Of a stretch of 64,000 nt of DNA, positions 12,301 to 22,840 are shown piece after piece. Source of the DNA: Ophthalmolycus amberensis (lineage: Eukaryota; Chordata; Actinopteri; Perciformes; Zoarcidae); assembly GCA_024529925.1 (NCBI GenBank), contig JAFEUB010000893.1, positions 443,001-507,000 on the forward strand, written 5' to 3'. Within the stretch, counting starts at the first letter, position 1, and the number at the start of each line of letters is the position of its first letter. A program made the translations under genes and the position numbers. The notes beneath the pieces are model-generated. The model worked only from the letters and a program-made list of their open reading frames with translations, made no database searches and was not told the DNA's origin.

Positions 12301-15020
12301 CATCACATTCAACCCTAATGTAAACCTGAATAACCCTCTTCAACAGCACAAAAAGTCTTTCTTTATAATATAATATTTGAGTAAAAGAAAATGACCATAA
12401 AAAGTAATTATTATCAAATGACATAAAGATTTCTCTAGATATTAGGTGTTGAATTTTTGATCGCAAATATTTATTCAATTTAATGTTTGATTTCAGATTA
12501 GTTTTAGTTATGCATAAAAGGGGCATAGAAAGAAAGTATCAAAATCTACAATGATTAAATTAGAGCTCTCAACCTGTATTAAAGTTAAAATACCACTCCC
12601 TGTAATAATAATAATAACAATAATAATACACTGTTCAAAAGCTGAATGCTGACCTTGTAGATCTCCACAGTGTCGGGGTTCTCGAGGAGGAGGAGTTTGC
12701 TCTTCCGTCTGATCAGGCTGGCGATGGAGTGGATCATTTTAGCATCTCTACCAGGCTGAGCTGGGATCTGTAAGATGAACAGCCATCAATGAAGCTGTGG
12801 AGCTGACAGTCAGACATCATAAACATGCTGAACACTTACAGGAGTATCTCTGTCTCCTCCGTGGACCCCCCTATAGAAGAGATCCTGGAGGAGAGTCTGG
12901 CTGTTTCTCCTGATTCTTCTCATTGAGTCCTCCTGATATACAGAAACATATCGATTTATACATGCAGCCCTTAAAATATAGAGATATTTTACTATAACTT
13001 TAGAGTTTAGTTTAATACAGAGTTATCTGAATGAATGAATGAATCCCCAAATAGATAATAGTATAGTATAGTAATAATGGGCTGTATCAGCAACTATTTG
13101 CATTGTATACTGTGGTAATTTATTATCACTGTGCGCTTATTCAATGTTGGTGTAAGTGGAAAAATAACTATCTGAAGAATATATTTGATCTCTCGCCGAA
13201 AGAAGGATCAGAAGATTTATACCACTTTTATGTCTCATGGGTTAAATACGAGTTAGCTTAGCTTAGCATAAAGAGTGATAGCACGCGAAACAGTAAGCTT
13301 GGCTTTGACCAAAGTTTAAAAAAGATATTTTTGCAGTAGGGTAATAAAGGAGCAAAACTATGGGGAAAAAACACATTTGATGGAAGGCTATGGAGCAGAA
13401 CATACTGGCAATAGCGTGGTCATAATAACAACAGGATGGAAATCATACTTTTGAAGATATGCTTTTACATTAAGACAATACCTGTCTGCTAATTAAGAAA
13501 AAAAACGTGATGTGACATGTGGATGAAACCAGGACTATATTATTACCAATATTATTACTTTTTGTAATATAACCAGTGATCATATATAGTGTGAGGGAAA
13601 GCGTAGGTAAAAAGAGCACGTGGAGCATAATTCAGTGTGGTGATGAAGTAAAGTACTGAGACGTTATTGTACAGGTGAAGATGGGTTATGTCCTGTGTCT
13701 ATGGTTCAATTCCCACCTGGGCATCATGTTAAAGTCCACCTTGGAGGAACTGAATTAAGACGACATTGATCTTTTTTTTTCCCACTGTAAACTAACAAGC
13801 CTCCATTGTTCCCTTCACAGCCCGTCAGCGGCTTACAGTTTCTGTAACCTAATCACTTCATCCGCGGCCATGTCATCTGCTGGGCTGAGTGCTTCTGGGA
13901 CAGGACGCAGCAGGCAGGCAGCCATGTCCTGAGATTAGCAGCCTATACGTACGCATGCATGAGTGCACCTCAGACGGTAAATAGCAAGAAAAATGGGGCT
14001 TGTGTGGTCAAGAAGTTTGTTGTAGCTCCCCCATGTTAAACTCTTTACTGCAGTTACCATGCACAGTTTCTTGCACCCTGTACGTTGCTGTAAAGAGAAG
14101 CTTTTCTACCAGTAAATAGAGCGGCATGTGTTTGTGATCAATCTGTAATCTAGTCTGCCTTCAGTTTAAAGGCTATTTAATAATGTTAAAACTCTGTCTT
14201 CTCAAATGCAGTGAATTTATTACTCACCTTTTTCCATTTCCAGTGGTGTAAGAAGTATTCGGATGCTTGACTGAAGTAAAAGTAGTAATACCTCACTGAA
14301 AAATACTCCATTTGCATAAAAAGTACAAATGTATTATCAGCTAAATTTACTTTTAAGTATCAAGAGCATCTTATTGAGCGCCTTGCTGTAGCTGGACCAG
14401 GTAGAGCTATTGTTACCGGCTTATTAACCTGAGTAGTTTCATGATTAACAATGCATCATATTTAATACGCAGATTAACTGTTTCGTTAGTCTTCAGTTGT
14501 TGAATGTACTCAAGTAAAAAAATCTCCTTTTGAAATGTAGTGGTGAAAATATTACCTCAACATTTTACTTAAGTAAAGTACAGTACTGTTCATTCCTTAG
14601 TCATCTTTAGTAATCACCTTCTTTTTTTTAAACTACAGAATAAAAAATTATTTCAAAGTGGGTTCAAGTTTACAAGAATTACTGAAATTGTCTCTTGTTG
14701 CTTTTTATACCTTGTTAAAAAATAACAGAATTCTTTCTAATGACTATCTTTAATAAGGTGTTTCAAGTCTCCTTCCTGTCTTCCCCCGCTCACTAGTGTT
14801 CCATCAAAGCCTCCCAGGACAGAGGTCTTACCTGTTGTCTTGTCCAGGTACGGAGCTGAATGTGTCTTTCCACCAGGTGATCGGATACGTCCACAGCTGT
14901 TGATCTCCTGTTCTCTGCTCTCCCTTCACACGGCCAGCCAGTGACACCTGAGCGGACGACACCTTTGGCACCCCCCCCCCCCCCCCCCACCCCGCCTCCT
15001 GACACTGTTTCCTCATCCAT
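3023..15020 (-). CDS. DUF4590 (ERICH3-like) plus leucine-rich-repeat protein, 11-exon gene
   Basis: Exons in coding order: 15020-14832, 12932-12841, 12747-12654, 12257-12063, 11969-11792, 7905-7741, 7247-6855, 6671-6439, 6081-5893, 4822-4599, 3626-3023. Lengths sum to 2556 nt, an uninterrupted 852-codon frame including the stop, and all junction phases agree. Domains by residue: charged, possibly helical N-terminus 45-95; Ser/Arg-rich linker 125-190; DUF4590 about 203-305, with TMTYLGQ, GGENICVFKG, FPFSATLYVNG and SSCCEY; Lys/Glu/Ser-rich segment 305-510; Arg-rich exon 514-576; about eight ribonuclease-inhibitor-type LRRs 580-848 (LxxLxLxxNxL pattern, 28-29 residues each). DUF4590 is the hallmark of ERICH3; an LRR array on the same transcript is unexpected to me, so two neighbouring genes spliced together by my model remain possible. 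No signal peptide or membrane span is seen. Function is unknown; RI-type LRRs usually bind proteins. Confidence 0.72.
4599..4822 (-). CDS. Coding exon 10, LRRs 1-2
   Basis: Acceptor tgtatag|CTGGAC (phase 0), donor CTTACA|GTAAGT (phase 2). Encodes VEQLVLRNTDLTDDLLLSLA and VTLLNLNLNLIGPYGAHILL, two repeats with the ribonuclease-inhibitor-type pattern. The exon is GC-rich compared with the flanking intron. Confidence 0.82.
5893..6081 (-). CDS. Coding exon 9, Arg-rich linker to the LRR array
   Basis: The 189-nt exon is phase 0 at both ends, with acceptor gccaag|TGCTGG and donor GAGCAG|GTGTGT. The frame that splices correctly is Arg-rich and ends KPVKERDLQEQ, leading into LDAMVAVLSASDEVEQLVL of exon 10. 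A second frame on the same strand is open for most of the exon and reads as a glutamate-rich peptide; it ends at a TAA before the donor. Confidence 0.55.
6273..6325. repeat. (GT)n microsatellite
   Basis: Perfect GT dinucleotide run of 53 bp between exons 8 and 9 of the DUF4590-LRR gene, about 190 bp from exon 9. Confidence 0.97.
6439..6671 (-). CDS. Coding exon 8 of DUF4590-LRR gene
   Basis: Acceptor ttcaaag|ATTCAT (phase 1) and donor AGTGCT|GTAACG (phase 0, a weak site). Encodes an acidic-basic helical stretch: SLQDEEALTKQNGEKQKEL, then KDFYEECVEMSAALE, then ELEKRQRSS. Coiled-coil is plausible. The phase joins exons 7 and 9. Confidence 0.6.
6855..7247 (-). CDS. Coding exon 7, charged Lys/Glu/Ser-rich segment
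   Basis: The 393-nt exon runs from acceptor caatgcag|GCACCG (phase 1) to donor TTTTCG|GTGAGT (phase 1). It encodes about 130 residues rich in Lys, Glu, Ser and Arg (for example SKKKRRKGQTNRKESKD), likely disordered, with basic clusters that could act as nuclear localisation signals. In ERICH3 a similar charged region follows DUF4590. Confidence 0.7.
7741..7905 (-). CDS. Coding exon 6, second half of DUF4590
   Basis: Encodes EQFQFVSQRHRAFPFSATLY and SSCCEYRYAPGF, matching the conserved second half of DUF4590. Two donors are possible. AG|GTCAGA at 7731-7730 looks stronger but gives phase 2 and breaks the frame. GCTG|GTGGGA ends the exon at 7741 in phase 1 and joins exon 7 cleanly as WLAG-TVESCP. 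Confidence 0.75.
8797..8982. other. Unrelated ~186-bp insert between two copies of the L2 tail
   Basis: Both sides carry the same L2 3' UTR stretch (aaaccattaaaagcat through aaaggagattta). The intervening sequence is GC-richer, has no match elsewhere in the window, and is not recognised. It could be filler DNA captured during integration or a fragment between two adjacent L2 insertions. Confidence 0.6.
9101..9183. repeat. Three tandem 27-bp palindromic units in L2 3' UTR
   Basis: The unit ttcaattaatatattaattg plus aatgtgg is repeated three times without visible divergence. Each unit contains a perfect 22-bp palindrome. The other L2 copy has a single, slightly degenerate unit at 63705-63726, so the expansion is specific to this insertion. 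Confidence 0.85.
10326..10351. repeat. (CA)n microsatellite
   Basis: Perfect CA run of 26 bp in intron 5. Confidence 0.95.
10700..11260. repeat. CpG-rich block in intron 5, possible dispersed element
   Basis: About 560 bp with many more CpGs and higher GC than its flanks, including gagcgctttcacatcactcc and ctctaggtggcggtataaag. No coding frame matches a known protein and no splice-compatible exon was found. A fish repeat or an orphan CpG island are both possible; no clear terminal repeats or target duplication. Confidence 0.35.
11452..11520. repeat. LINE/SINE tail fragment
   Basis: ttcaattcaatttattttgt gttgcccaaaatcac and aaatttgccttagagga resemble the 3' tail of a fish retroelement. Short and diverged. 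Confidence 0.45.
11792..11969 (-). CDS. Coding exon 5, first half of DUF4590
   Basis: After a basic lead-in it encodes VTVTMTYLGQ, then DELKVLQQVNGGENICVFKG. This is the strand-rich start of the DUF4590 domain as I know it from ERICH3. Acceptor cttatcag|AGTAAC (phase 0); donor CAGGAG|GTAAGA (phase 1). Confidence 0.8.
12063..12257 (-). CDS. Coding exon 4 of DUF4590-LRR gene
   Basis: The 195-nt exon is phase 0 at both ends (catag|CTGGAT to AAACAG|GTACTC). It encodes a Ser/Arg/Lys-rich low-complexity linker beginning LDDATALRGRSG and ending GSQPKKQ. No domain is recognised; it links the N-terminal region to DUF4590. Confidence 0.65.
12654..12747 (-). CDS. Coding exon 3 of DUF4590-LRR gene
   Basis: Encodes DAKMIHSIASLIRRKSKLLL and ends VEIYK at donor AAG|GTCAGC, phase 0. 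A better-looking acceptor (cttacag) lies 20 nt upstream at 12768, but it would put the join with exon 2 out of frame. The acceptor ggtag|AGATGC gives phase 2 and a continuous frame. The upstream 20 nt are also open in frame, so a transcript skipping exon 2 could use the stronger site. Confidence 0.55.
12841..12932 (-). CDS. Coding exon 2 of DUF4590-LRR gene
   Basis: The 92-nt exon has acceptor tatatcag|GAGGAC and donor ACTCCT|GTAAG. Only one frame is open; it encodes EDSMRRIRRNSQTLLQDL followed by FYRG, basic and helix-prone. It ends in phase 2, which decides the acceptor of exon 3. Confidence 0.6.
14228..14600. repeat. Diverged teleost interspersed repeat (aagtaaaagtagt type)
   Basis: ggtgtaagaagtattcggat, tgactgaagtaaaagtagta, atactccatttgcataaaaa and acttaagtaaagtacagtac correspond to a repeat that I know as abundant in fish genomes. 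Diverged; lies in intron 1 of the DUF4590-LRR gene. Confidence 0.55.
14832..15020 (-). CDS. Coding exon 1 of DUF4590-LRR gene
   Basis: The start ATG is at 15020-15018 and begins MDEETVSGGG. A glycine run encoded by a G homopolymer follows (C tract 14971-14988 on the plus strand). The exon ends RTWTRQQ and splices at CAACAG|GTAAG, phase 0, into EDSMRRIRR of exon 2, giving a continuous charged, helix-prone stretch. The next frame is also open across the exon, so the start frame depends on the exact G count; I chose this one because only it joins exon 2. Confidence 0.6.
14971..14988. repeat. C18 homopolymer inside coding exon 1
   Basis: Eighteen C (G on the coding strand), followed by A and a further C4. 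It encodes the glycine run near the N-terminus; length changes would shift the frame. Confidence 0.9.
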
Positions 15021-17839
15021 CTTTAATCGTCCCCAAGGAGGAGACAGGGCCCGCTGTTTACACGTCATGCATCTTGAGTTGGTAACTTTTTATTTTTGAA
15101 CTCAGCTGAAGCATTACATTAAAATTTGGATTGTATTTTTGTTCCCCATCACTTCCACAGGAAGCACATAAGGAACAGTATGGACAGGAGGAATTTTAGA
15201 GCGATCTTCATTTGGGAATCTGACTGTTGTTTTTTTAAGTAAAGGAACTATCCAAATAAACAAAATAATTTGTCAAAATATAAAAACATAAACAAATGTG
15301 ATCAACAAAAGGCTGTTTGGCAAAACAATCCCAAATCAAGGTCTATTTACTGGCTTTTTCCAGAGCTCTCAGCCATATCGCACAAAGCAAAGCTCCTAAG
15401 CTGCTATTCCACGGGTAAAATCGGAAGAGCGGCTGAGCTTGCATGTCAACAGATCCATGACCAGACCTTGTGTTATGGATGAAATCTCTGGAAAGAGCCA
15501 GTAAATGGAGTTGGGATTGTTTTGTCACGCTACGTTTTGACAAAAGACCTATTTCCAAGATCGAGAATGAACTTTCACGGCAAAAGAAAACGGTGACATT
15601 GCTGTTGTCAGAAAGGGACCTCAATCATGTAACGGTTGAATGTTTTGAACTGGCCACAGAAAATGATCAGGTTTTACCTTAATTAGATCCATGGAAGTTT
15701 TGACTGCATGGTTGACAGACACACTGAGGAAAAATACAGATGTTCCTCATCTCATTCATCTGACGGATGAAGACAAGTCTTACATGTGACCATCATCAGT
15801 ATCGGCCATTTCCACCAGTGGATATAAAACATGTAAAACAATGAATGTGTCATTAAATAAAAAAGATGTCATCCTATAAATAGAGACCATCAACGTGCAT
15901 CTCTCTTCAGCTACCCAGAGCCTGGGCAGGCCCTGCCATCATATGGTGATATTGTTATATAACAGCCATTTTCCTGCCGTTGCCCCATAAAGACCTGCTC
16001 CTTCTCTCTCCATCTCTCCTCTGTGAGCTGTCTGAATGGTTGCACGCCTCAGCTCTCACAAAAAGCCCGACCCTCAGTGCGTTGCAGTTTCTTATGCGCT
16101 CGGTGCATCCACAGGTCCGCTGGAGGCCAACGGGCTCCGCGTGCCTGCTGGATCCATTACATCCATAAACTGATAGGGGGTCTGAGTGTATTTGCCTTGG
16201 CAGTCCAGTACATCCTTCCTGCCATGTTCACTGAAGCAATGTGTCACTTTATTACACACCCTCCGCCCTCCGGCGTTCATCATGTGACGCATTATGTGAG
16301 CGGTGCTTAGCAGGAGCCGTGATTCGTCATTTCCCGTCTGCTCAGCACCTTTTTGAGCGCCCGGGATTTGTAAAAGTCATCGGTGATCGATGTGGAAACA
16401 TAAGTTGCTGCAGTGATTATTTGGAAGTGAGGCCAAATTGATAGCTGATGTCGGAGTTTATAAGCTGTGTTAAAGCCATATATCACTGTGTTTATAGACA
16501 ACTCGTGTAATATCCTGCTCTCAGGGGACAGTTTAGATTACTGACCGTTCATCCTGCCTCTCATTGTGACAAGCAAAGAAGCAGGATGTATTTCATTTCC
16601 TCCTATTCTTCTTATCGAATGCTGTGTAGCTAATTATATAACAGCAGTGGCCCACGGCAGTGATTGCCAAACTTTTTCTGGCAGACAATATGGCCTTCAT
16701 GGAGCAACATTTTGCATGTCCACAGTGTCTGTGGTGGATCAATGTCTTCACATGCGGAACACATGATCCAGTGGAGGAGTTTGATATTCATACTGACCCC
16801 TTGGAGTCGCAGAAGTTTCATCCATTTAATCTGTCACTTTCAGCAATCCATTTCGATTTTTCTGCTAACTGGTTTTTCTACCCCCTCAATTGCAACACTT
16901 AGCGTGAATTTGTTTGATTGATTGTTAGCTGAGCTACCTCACAATCTCTCCGAGCTCCCTTGTAGCTGCAGAAGTAAACAAGTACCCCAGGTTGAGGATT
17001 ACTGTCAATAAAAGCAGGACTGTGATGGCAAAGTGGCCGGTTCATTCTCTGGACCAGCAGGACAAATCTGTGGGAAATGAAAGAGTTTGGCACATTCAGC
17101 AGGGCCTTTAACCCCCAGTGGAGAGAGTGGATCTGCTCAGTGGCCGGTGGTTGTAGCCTCTGAGTGTGAATGTGTGTAATTATGTCAGCGTAAACATAAC
17201 ATTCCTGCAAAAGAGAGCATTGCTTTCTCATGTACAGTACAGTATATCAAATACGAGTTTGGTCCTGAATCATATGATCCATATGTCGCTTATTTAGAAG
17301 CCAAAATATCTTTAGTTGCACAGTTGAAAACTGGCATTCATCCTCTGGCCACTGAGGTTCAAACTACTCTGGAGGAAAACAGATTGTGAGCTGCCTCATT
17401 GTCCTATTTTCCTTTTTACTGTGCATGCTATGACGATTGAAGTGAGTTGATTTTCCATGAAATGACTCTACAAAACCCTATTATACGGTATATTGCTGTG
17501 CAAAAAGGAATGGTTGCAAAGACCTGGAAAAGAAGGCAATATGGAGTATTTAGTATTTAGTATTTACTCTGATTTCTCCAGTATTATACAGCCAATTTGT
17601 TTGCCAGTGATTTACATATACTGTTTTAGACAATTTGTTCGTGAAAGTTGATCGAGTTGGTTTCATTCATTTCTGGACTTTTTTTGTAGTAGTATTGTTC
17701 AAAATGTATACACAGCTCTCTAGATGGGGCTTATAAGAACTTGTGCCAGCTTCATTCTTTCGTTATGATTTTTTCTTGTGACACGCAAGCCTCTCCAGTG
17801 ATTTATTTTTGATTGTGCTAAAATTCCAACAGTATCAGT

Positions 17840-18294
17840 TAGGGGTGTAACGGTACGCGTATTCGTATTGAACCGTTCGGTACGAGGCTCACGGTTCGGT
17901 ACGCATGACGAACCGAATACGTTTGAAAAAAAAAGAAATCTTTTTTTTTTTTTTTTTTAACCTTTATTTAACTAGGTAGTCCCATTGAGATTAAAAATCT
18001 CTTTTGCAAGATGTAAGTAACAATACAAGATGTAAGTAACAATACTACATAACATTAAGGAGCAGTTTTTGTTTTTTATGCTTATGTGTTGCTAAGATAG
18101 TATAGTATAGTTCCATCATTGTTCAAAGTCAAAGAATAACTTTATGATGTTAGTTGTAATGAATAAATATATTTTAAAATCAAGTACATTTCTCTGGCAT
18201 TTATAGTTTTCTACTGTACCGAAACGTACCGAACCGTGGCTCCACTGTATCGTACCGAACCCAACCGTGAGTTTTGTGAACCGTTACACCCCTA
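17840..18294. mobile_element. hAT-type non-autonomous element, copy 1
   Basis: Terminal inverted repeats TAGGGGTGTAACGGTACG and CGGT...GAACCGTTACACCCCTA. Flanking 8-bp target duplication gtatcagt / atatcagt (7 of 8 match), at 17832-17839 and 18295-18302. An 8-bp duplication is diagnostic of hAT. Internal T-rich tract and tttatttaactaggtagtcc sequence; no transposase. About 455 bp, nearly identical to the copy at 47880. Confidence 0.87.
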
Positions 18295-20369
18295 ATATCA
18301 GTCATTAATCACAATTAATAAGCCACTCAGTGATTGTTTATGGAGCAACTTCAGGTCGTTCATCTTTTGCTGTCTCGGACTCAAATTTCTCACTTTCTCG
18401 TGGCGTTGGACGTTTAAACTCTTTTCTGTCTGGTTTAACACAAACTGCAACATACATGGTGGATGCATAGCAGAGCTCGGTTGTATCATTGCCACAGTGA
18501 AACAAAAAAAAACATCAGCTGCCGTGTCTTCTCGCTCATGTCAGCATCTCACCACTTGAGGGTGCAAGAAGACCAATCAGACCAGTCACATCATGCTACT
18601 CTCTGTCATATCACTTCATTGCACATAGGAGCGGGACGTCAGCTCTTCTCCAGGCTCTTCCAGTGGTCTGTCGTTAATCACCTCTCTGTCCAGAGGGCTG
18701 CGTCATCCCTCCCTGCTGTCAGACACATTAACTCAGGGCTGCTAACTGGCAGGTATAGTTGGGTTTCCACAAATTACTGGACCTGCAGCACACTCTACTG
18801 TTGTTGCCAAGCAGTCTGGGGATGAATCAAATCACTGTATCAAATTTCATGTTTTGGTTTAATTCATCTAATACCCGTAAGAAACACAACATCACACGGA
18901 GGAATTTTCTGAAAACTGGGAATTGGCGGATCAGAGAAGTTTATTGCACACACATGTAGAAATATCCTCTGTCATCAACTTTGCAGTGTTGCACTTTGTC
19001 AGGTTTAATGTCTTTCACATAAGAAATTGTTTGCAGACAGGTGACCTTTACCCTGTGGCTTCAGCTGTTACCTCGTGGGAGGACATTAGGCTACTACACA
19101 GTGGTGCTAAAGATTGATATCTTTGCATGAATTAAAACTTGAAGAACGGACAAGTTTGTAATGACTTCATTGCGTTGTAACTGCTTCAGTTTCAACGCAA
19201 TCAAGGTTGGATTACTGACCAGGCATATAGCAGCAACACATGTTCCCCAGATGCATTTTTAACCAGACTGTATTAAGCACCACATATGTATCCAGTTTAA
19301 AGCTGACTACTGCGATATTCAGAACATTAATAGACATAAACATAAAACTATTTGATATGTGAAAATATAATGTCAAGCTGAGCAGATAATTAAGTTGTGT
19401 TGTAATCCAAGCTTCTCTGTGCTTTGTTGACTTGTCCATGTATGATTTTAGTGCATGTTAGTGCATGTGAGCGTGGCCCACTGGCTAGCTCACAACTGTG
19501 CTGCTCTGCACTGCGCAGCTGATAACGCCTTCCTGACCGGCGGTTTAGTCGAGGAACCCCCCACCCTCTGGTCACCCTTCAGGTCAACACTGTTTGCTCT
19601 GTTCGCTGCAAGCCGCCGGCTCAGCCGCTGCCATGTTGAGAGGCAATCTTGTATTTAGCACATTTAATTAATAATAGCAATGGTTTATTGGCAGCTAGAC
19701 CTATGCATTTAAATCACTTTTCTTTTCTTTTTTTCTTGTCCAGATGATCACACCCTTGTCATGCATCGTTGTTACATATCTTTAACATCTACTTTTCTTT
19801 TTAGAACTTAGACAGACTTGCGCTTCACTGGACATGCATTTTAGGAATTTCTGCTAATAGCCATGCATACGGTTTAACAATGGGACCTCATGTGATACCA
19901 CCCGTCTGGGATCTTAAGTTAACACCATATCCATGTACCGTGTCAGTAGATGGCACAAGTGGCCCGTTCCATCTGGTCCCAGCTGGAGACTGGCAGAGCC
20001 ATGTGGCAAGCTGGCACCTCTTTGACTGGGAGATGGTGCAGGCTGTGTGTGAGGGAGCAGCTAAAAAGGGAAATAATGCAGACTGACATTATTCATTGGA
20101 CATAGGACATGAAAAAAGTTGTATCAAAGCATGTGAACGTGGAGTATGAGAGCTGGTTATAATGGATATTGAAAATAAAGTACCCAGTAGTGTGTTGTTA
20201 TTATGTCGCATGGCAAAAACTGATTATTGGATTGTTATTGCTTCTCATACTTTACTTTGCTGAGATTTGTGTTATTTTTGTATCGCACACTGTAGTTGTT
20301 TCATGTGAAGTATTGCCTCACAGTGTATTTTCAGTTTGGCGGTTCAGTTCTTGATCAGCAGACACTAGG

Positions 20370-20440
20370 GGCAGCGTTCACGGGTTAGTGCTGCTTTCTC
20401 AACACAATGTCCTGCAGTTTGAACCTGACTGTGTGTAATA
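20370..20440 (+). repeat. Degenerate tRNA-derived SINE fragment
   Basis: gggttagtgctgctttctca, then cctgcagtttgaacctgac, matches the layout of common teleost SINE heads with A-box-like and B-box-like parts. Diverged. Confidence 0.4.
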
Positions 20441-20689
20441 TTTATTTGCATTTGTGTAATTTGTTCTGCCTGTGCTGGGTTCATTCTGATTTACTCTCGC
20501 AGTTCAGATGAATAGTTATTTTTATTTATGTGAATTTGTCTGTCTGACGAGGTGTTAGCCCTGCAGAAGCAACTAGTCCAGTGTGTTTGTGTGTGCTTTT
20601 TGCATGCTTGGATAGCCAGGCTCCTGTCCCACATGAGCCTGAACATGAAAATGTGCTTCACTGTATTAATGAATTAAAATATCCTGTGT

Positions 20690-20815
20690 GGCCTCGTAAG
20701 CTGTGACTCAGTGAGTTTGGGGTTGGAGGTCCAATCCCAGCTCTTCCTGACTACATGTCGATGTGTCCTTGAGCAAGAAACACTGACACTAAACCCTAAC
20801 TGCTACTCCTAATAA
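20690..20815 (+). repeat. Degenerate SINE-like sequence
   Basis: gttggaggtccaatcccagc resembles a polymerase III B box (GGTTCRANNCC). It is followed by tcttcctgactacatgtcga and ccttgagcaagaaacactga, which I know from dispersed fish SINE copies. Confidence 0.45.
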
Positions 20816-22762
20816 ACCGGACAATTGTATTTTTAATATAGTTTACCATATAACATCATGGAGGAGGGAGATGGGGATGAAGGGAGCTGGGGTTGGAGAG
20901 GTAAGGGGGGAGGAAGAGGTAGCTCCGGATGTTCAGCCTCAGCTGAAGAAGCAGCCTCTTGTTGTTTCTTCCATCTACAGTATGAGGCAGAGGCAGAGAT
21001 ATCGGTTTCTTCATTGACACGGACTGCTCTGACAGACCAGAAACCAACATTACAACAGTGACTTTTCTCAACTGGGAAAAAAAATAATTTGCACAATTCA
21101 AGGTATTATCTGCTGGCAAAAGTTATAATGGGACATGGAGGAACGTGCTAGCTGCAGAAGATCATATGTTTGAGGTGGAGAGGGCAGAAGTGTTCCAACT
21201 TCCAACACATCGTGCAGTCTGCGTCATATTTATACAAGGATGCTATTTTCTGTAATCTCTCATTAGACCCCTGTGAGATGTAAGCTAAAGGTAACAGTAG
21301 CACAGAGCCTTGTGCAGGTTCATAGTGGTGTGTGGGCTGGATTCTGAATCAGGCTCTTCAGAGATCTGTCTGGGAAGCCAATAACGATGTGAATCTGACT
21401 ACTCAGCCCCTGTTTTTCAGGAATACACTAATGAACATTAGAGCTGCCCACTCTCGGCTGGAAACAGTCTGTCTGCAATGGCTTTTCGTTAATGAATGAT
21501 TGTGATGATTACAATCATAATATTTCCCCATTACCAATTCATATGTGCATGCAGAAAACAGAGTTCGGGGCATTTATGATATTTTAATGTGGAGGTTATA
21601 GTTAGGTTAGGGAGGTTGGTGAATACCAGGTCAGTGCTTGCAGTATGATTTTGTGGGTTTGTGTCCACATGACCAAGCTCTGTCTGTATTTCTAGCTGCA
21701 CGGGCCTAAGAGAAAGGTAATAGAGTGCTGCACGGATGATGTATTTTTTCTAGGCCAAAGTTAGCAACGCGCCCTGGTTCCCTCGACAAACAGCCAGTTG
21801 GATCATTGCAGAAAAAAAGCTCTTTGGCAAACAGACGTTTATGATACTTTTTGAAGTGTAAATGCAATTGCCGGAAGTAAAAAGCAAACATTAGGCCATA
21901 AATAAACCACACCACGGTCCCATCATTTCACTTCACCTCCACAAAGCTAATGGCGGACTAGTGTTCTGCGTGATGACGCGTTGTAGTCTCATTTAGCCAC
22001 GAACTCCCTTTTTTAAGACACGTAAAAGCATTCAAAACTTACAAGAGGGGTATTTACTGACGTATGTTACATCATAGAACAGAACGTTCAAATCTCTCTC
22101 AAGCTTGTGTTAACCACAGACCTTATTTTAGGGATATTACCAAAAGCATATTCAAAAAAAACATTGACTTCGAGACGAGGGAACCGGAAGTCCAACTCAT
22201 TCCAGTTTAGACTCATGCACAGGTGGTTACCCTTGACCACAAATATATCCCATCACAATGCGATCAGGCAGGTCGCATTGAAGAGTCAAACGTGGACACA
22301 CGTGCATCTGTTAAAATAGCTTTTTATTTCCGATATTGTAAATAACTTTTTTAAATTATTCTGTACATCATGGCCATAAATTAACAAGAGACATGCCGAT
22401 TATCTTTCAGGGGATGAAGGTCTAAACATTTACAGATATGTTTTAAGATTCTGTGTACGCTCTCCTCCAACTCCCTTAAATATCCAGCACTACCAGATCC
22501 TTCGTCAACAGTGACACCAAGTCAAGTCGGGCAGCTGTTGACTTTATAGGGTCCTCTTATTGAGCTCTATTTCACGACCTCTGTATCACTTTCCCCTCAA
22601 CTGGGATTTGGTGTCAGCATTTGGTTTTTTACAACTGCAAAATGACACGTAACCTCTCCACAACCTTTAAAGACGATGGGTGGCGTACAGGGTCACTAAA
22701 ATGTTTTTAGTACTGAAACGCAGTCTTTACCTCAGTGAGCGCTTACCCTACTTTTCAAAATG

Positions 22763-22840
22763 TACAGTTATATAGCACCTTTTAACCAAATCAAATGTAA
22801 TTCAAAGTGCTTTACAGATGATTGACAATACAAAAACAAG
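22763..22840 (-). repeat. L2-like 3' tail fragment
   Basis: tatatagcaccttttaacca and aattcaaagtgctttacaga parallel the L2 tail (tatagcacatttcaacaaca, aattcaaagtgcttcac) seen at 8705-8750. Old fragment. Confidence 0.5.

Noticed and set aside
13680..13760. tRNA-like B box (ggttcaattccc) suggesting a tRNA gene
   Set aside because: No matching A box, cloverleaf or T-terminator at correct distance; at most a diverged SINE piece.
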